From an uncultured Verrucomicrobium sp. (GTDB taxonomy: Bacteria > Verrucomicrobiota > Verrucomicrobiia > Methylacidiphilales > GAS474), in contig CAISZB010000318.1 in the NCBI GenBank assembly GCA_903889845.1, positions 1-7,180 on the forward strand: a DNA stretch of 7,180 bases. The letters run 5' to 3'. Made by a program: the position numbers and the translations under genes. Under the pieces are notes generated by a model. The model was not told the DNA's origin. It saw only the letters and a list, made by a program, of their open reading frames with translations, and searched no databases. Shown piece by piece: positions 5,425-7,180 of this stretch; positions within the stretch are counted from its first letter, which is position 1, and each line of letters opens with the position of its first letter.

Positions 5425-7110
5425 ATGAGAACCTGGACTCTTTCGACCAAATTGATCGCCTCCTTTGCCGTCGGATCTCTGATTACCCTGCTTGTCGGCG
5501 GACTCGGCCTCTTCGGCCTCTCCCGGGTCGATGCCCACCTCACCGAAGTCGGCGATGTCCGGTTGCCCAGTCTCCAGGGCCTCAATCTCATGTACGAGGG
5601 AGTTCTCGATTTCCGGTTCATCAACCGGACCCTGCTCGACGAACACCTCGATGCCGACAACGTCCAAAAGACCTTCGCTCTGATCTCCAAAGACACCGGC
5701 CGCTGCAAGCAGGGCTTCGATATCTACGCTCCCCTTCCCCAGACTGACGAGGAAGCCCGTATCTGGAAAGAACTCGTCCCCCTCTGGGAAACCTTCCTCA
5801 GGAACGAGGCGGAACTGAACCGCCTTCAGCAGATCTATTGGGGCCAGCCGACGCCGGAAAGCTACAGCACCATGCACCAATACATCGTGAGTACGATGTT
5901 TCCGTCCACCGGCCCCGTTTTGACTCGCCTCGAAAAACTCTGCCAGATCCAGATGGACATTGTCGACCTCGAGAAAAAGACGTCCGGAAAGGAAAAGACC
6001 GGAATCACCCTCTTCTCCGTCCTCCTCTGCGTCGGCGGCACGGCGCTCTCCCTCGGCCTCGGTTTCTTCATCGCCCGGGCCATCTCCCGGCCCATCCTCC
6101 TCATCACCGAGGAACTGGGTTCCGGCTCGACCCAGATCGCCTCGGCCTCCGGCCAGGTGGCTTCCTCCGGTCAGACCCTGGCCCTGGGGGCGAGTGAACA
6201 GGCGGCCAGCCTGGAGGAGACCAGCGCCAGCCTCGAGGAAATCAGCGGCATGACCCGGAAAAACACCGAGAATGCGGGGACCGCCAGGCAGCTCTCCTCC
6301 GAGGCCCGCATTGCCGCCAATACCGGTGCCCTGCGGACCGGGGAAATGGCCGCCGCCACCACGGCGATCTCCGAGGCGGCGAAGGAAATGAGCGACGCCA
6401 TCGCCGGGATCAAGAAGTCGAGCGACGACGTCTCGAAGATCCTCAAGACGATAGACGAGATCGCGTTCCAGACGAACATCCTGGCGCTCAACGCCGCCGT
6501 CGAGGCCGCCCGCGCCGGGGAAGCCGGGGCCGGGTTCGCGGTCGTCGCCGAGGAAGTCCGTTCCCTCGCCCAGCGCAGCGCCGAGGCGGCGAAGGAAACC
6601 GCCCGCCTGATCGAGGCCTCCTCCTCACAGAGCGGACGGGGCGTCGAGGCGAGCCGCAAGGTCGAGGGCCGCATCGAGGAGATCGTCCGCAAGTCGGACG
6701 CCGTGAAGGAGAGCCTCGCCACGATCCAGGACAAGGCGACCCGGGTCGATGCCCTCGTCTCCGAGATCGCGACGGCCTCGAAGGAACAGAACACGGGGAT
6801 CGAGCAGATCAACAAGACCGTCGACCAACTCGACAAGGTGACGCAATCGAATGCCGCCGCCGCCGAGGAATCGGCCAGCGCCGCCGAAGAACTCAGCAGC
6901 CAGTCCGGGGAGATGGAGCAGATCGTCGTGCGGCTGAAGCAGATTGTCCTGGGCGCCAGCGACCAGAACACCTGGGCGGAACGGCCCGCGCGGCAGGACA
7001 GGGCGATCCCGATGCGGACGCTGACAACGACCTCACGCAGAAGCTATCCCACGCCCCCCACCCGCGGCACCCGGGAGCACAAGAGTATCCCGTTCACCGG
7101 GGAGCAGTAA
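5425..7110 (+). CDS. Methyl-accepting chemotaxis protein with minimal HAMP
   Basis: A 561-residue transmembrane chemoreceptor. A first membrane segment (about 10-32) is followed by a periplasmic domain (about 33-192) that looks like a four-helix-bundle ligand module, with VRLPSL near 45-50 and NRTLL at 67-71. A second membrane segment (about 193-217) ends in ISRPI. A normal HAMP domain of about 50 residues should follow; here only a few turns separate ISRPI from the signalling coiled coil. The signalling part has methylation-type Glu/Gln pairs ([17 protein letters not shown], 256-272, and EESASAAEE, 481-489) and the highly conserved tip [20 protein letters not shown] (346-365) that contacts CheA and CheW. 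The C-terminal tail (512-561) has no recognisable CheR-binding pentapeptide. The ligand is unknown. No chemotaxis gene is adjacent within the window. No Shine-Dalgarno precedes the ATG; the start is chosen because it gives a normal N-terminus ([14 protein letters not shown]). Confidence 0.95.
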   Translation: MRTWTLSTKLIASFAVGSLITLLVGGLGLFGLSRVDAHLTEVGDVRLPSLQGLNLMYEGVLDFRFINRTLLDEHLDADNVQKTFALISKDTGRCKQGFDIYAPLPQTDEEARIWKELVPLWETFLRNEAELNRLQQIYWGQPTPESYSTMHQYIVSTMFPSTGPVLTRLEKLCQIQMDIVDLEKKTSGKEKTGITLFSVLLCVGGTALSLGLGFFIARAISRPILLITEELGSGSTQIASASGQVASSGQTLALGASEQAASLEETSASLEEISGMTRKNTENAGTARQLSSEARIAANTGALRTGEMAAATTAISEAAKEMSDAIAGIKKSSDDVSKILKTIDEIAFQTNILALNAAVEAARAGEAGAGFAVVAEEVRSLAQRSAEAAKETARLIEASSSQSGRGVEASRKVEGRIEEIVRKSDAVKESLATIQDKATRVDALVSEIATASKEQNTGIEQINKTVDQLDKVTQSNAAAAEESASAAEELSSQSGEMEQIVVRLKQIVLGASDQNTWAERPARQDRAIPMRTLTTTSRRSYPTPPTRGTREHKSIPFTGEQ

Positions 7111-7121
7111 ATACTGGATAA

Positions 7122-7159
7122 GGGGCCGCGAAGAGGAAGGCCTCCCCTTCGGGGCAGGG
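7122..7159 (+). repeat. Intergenic repeat copy 2, after the chemoreceptor gene
   Basis: Starts 11 bases after the chemoreceptor stop and matches the reverse complement of 1-38 at 36 of 38 positions. It folds into a hairpin spanning 7125-7155: GCC/GGC, CGAAG/CTTCG and GGA/TCC, with one G-G and one A-C mismatch and the loop AGGCC (7138-7142). A competing fold is also possible: CCC-TTCG-GGG (7145-7154), a C(UUCG)G tetraloop, extended by CCT/AGG (7141-7143 with 7156-7158). No T-tract follows, so a simple intrinsic terminator is not clearly shown. Confidence 0.8.
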
Positions 7160-7179
7160 ACTGCCGTCGCGATAGCGAC
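7154..7179 (+). repeat. Two further small palindromes beyond copy 2
   Basis: GCAG (7154-7157) pairs with CTGC (7161-7164) around GGA, and GTCGC (7166-7170) pairs with GCGAC (7175-7179) around GATA. Both follow repeat copy 2 directly and run to the window edge, so they may belong to a longer palindromic element of which copy 2 is one part. The equivalent flank of copy 1 lies outside the window. Confidence 0.5.
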
Positions 7180-7180
7180 A

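Noticed and set aside
1..7180. Whole window as a transposon bounded by inverted repeats
   Set aside because: The edge repeats follow gene stop codons in a gene-relative way, the genes between are ordinary chromosomal ones, and there is no transposase or visible target duplication.

Overview
The window is GC-rich chromosomal DNA from a bacterium, read here as probably Verrucomicrobiota or a near relative. That placement is an inference from codon use, the compact chemoreceptor without a full HAMP domain, the short RecO and the divergent YbeY. No rRNA or other marker is present to prove it. All six main genes are chromosomal or signalling genes. No transposase, phage, plasmid, CRISPR or tRNA gene was seen.

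Layout. Positions 1-38 hold an intergenic repeat just after the stop codon of glgA, which lies on the minus strand (40-1569) and encodes glycogen synthase. A 118-base AT-rich divergent spacer (1570-1687) follows, with a possible 11-codon leader ORF overlapping the glgA start and an 8-base direct repeat spaced 10 bases apart. The plus strand then carries a tight four-gene cluster: phoH (1688-2689), a 7TM-HD phosphohydrolase of the PgpH/YqfF family (2700-4322), ybeY (4204-4695) and recO (4692-5273). A 151-base spacer (5274-5424) carries a probable terminator, a possible degenerate copy of the repeat, and upstream sequence of a chemoreceptor gene (5425-7110). The window ends in a second copy of the edge repeat plus further small palindromes (7122-7180).

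How the genes fit together. phoH, pgpH and ybeY are neighbours in many bacteria, and recO closes the same neighbourhood in Bacillus. PhoH is an ATPase often paired with YbeY, which works in rRNA processing and ribosome quality control. The HD protein belongs to a family that hydrolyses c-di-AMP. RecO acts in recombinational repair. Spacing (10 bases, then a 119-base overlap, then ATGA) points to one coupled transcript. glgA (storage polysaccharide) and the chemoreceptor appear to be separate units.

Most notable points: a 33-base element conserved at 32 positions that follows the stop codons of two unrelated genes in the same relative orientation; a YbeY whose third metal-ligand histidine is an aspartate; a PgpH homologue without the usual extracytoplasmic sensor domain; a long out-of-frame pgpH/ybeY overlap; and a Lys/Ala-rich tandem-repeat insertion inside GlgA. 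No wholly new multi-gene system was found.
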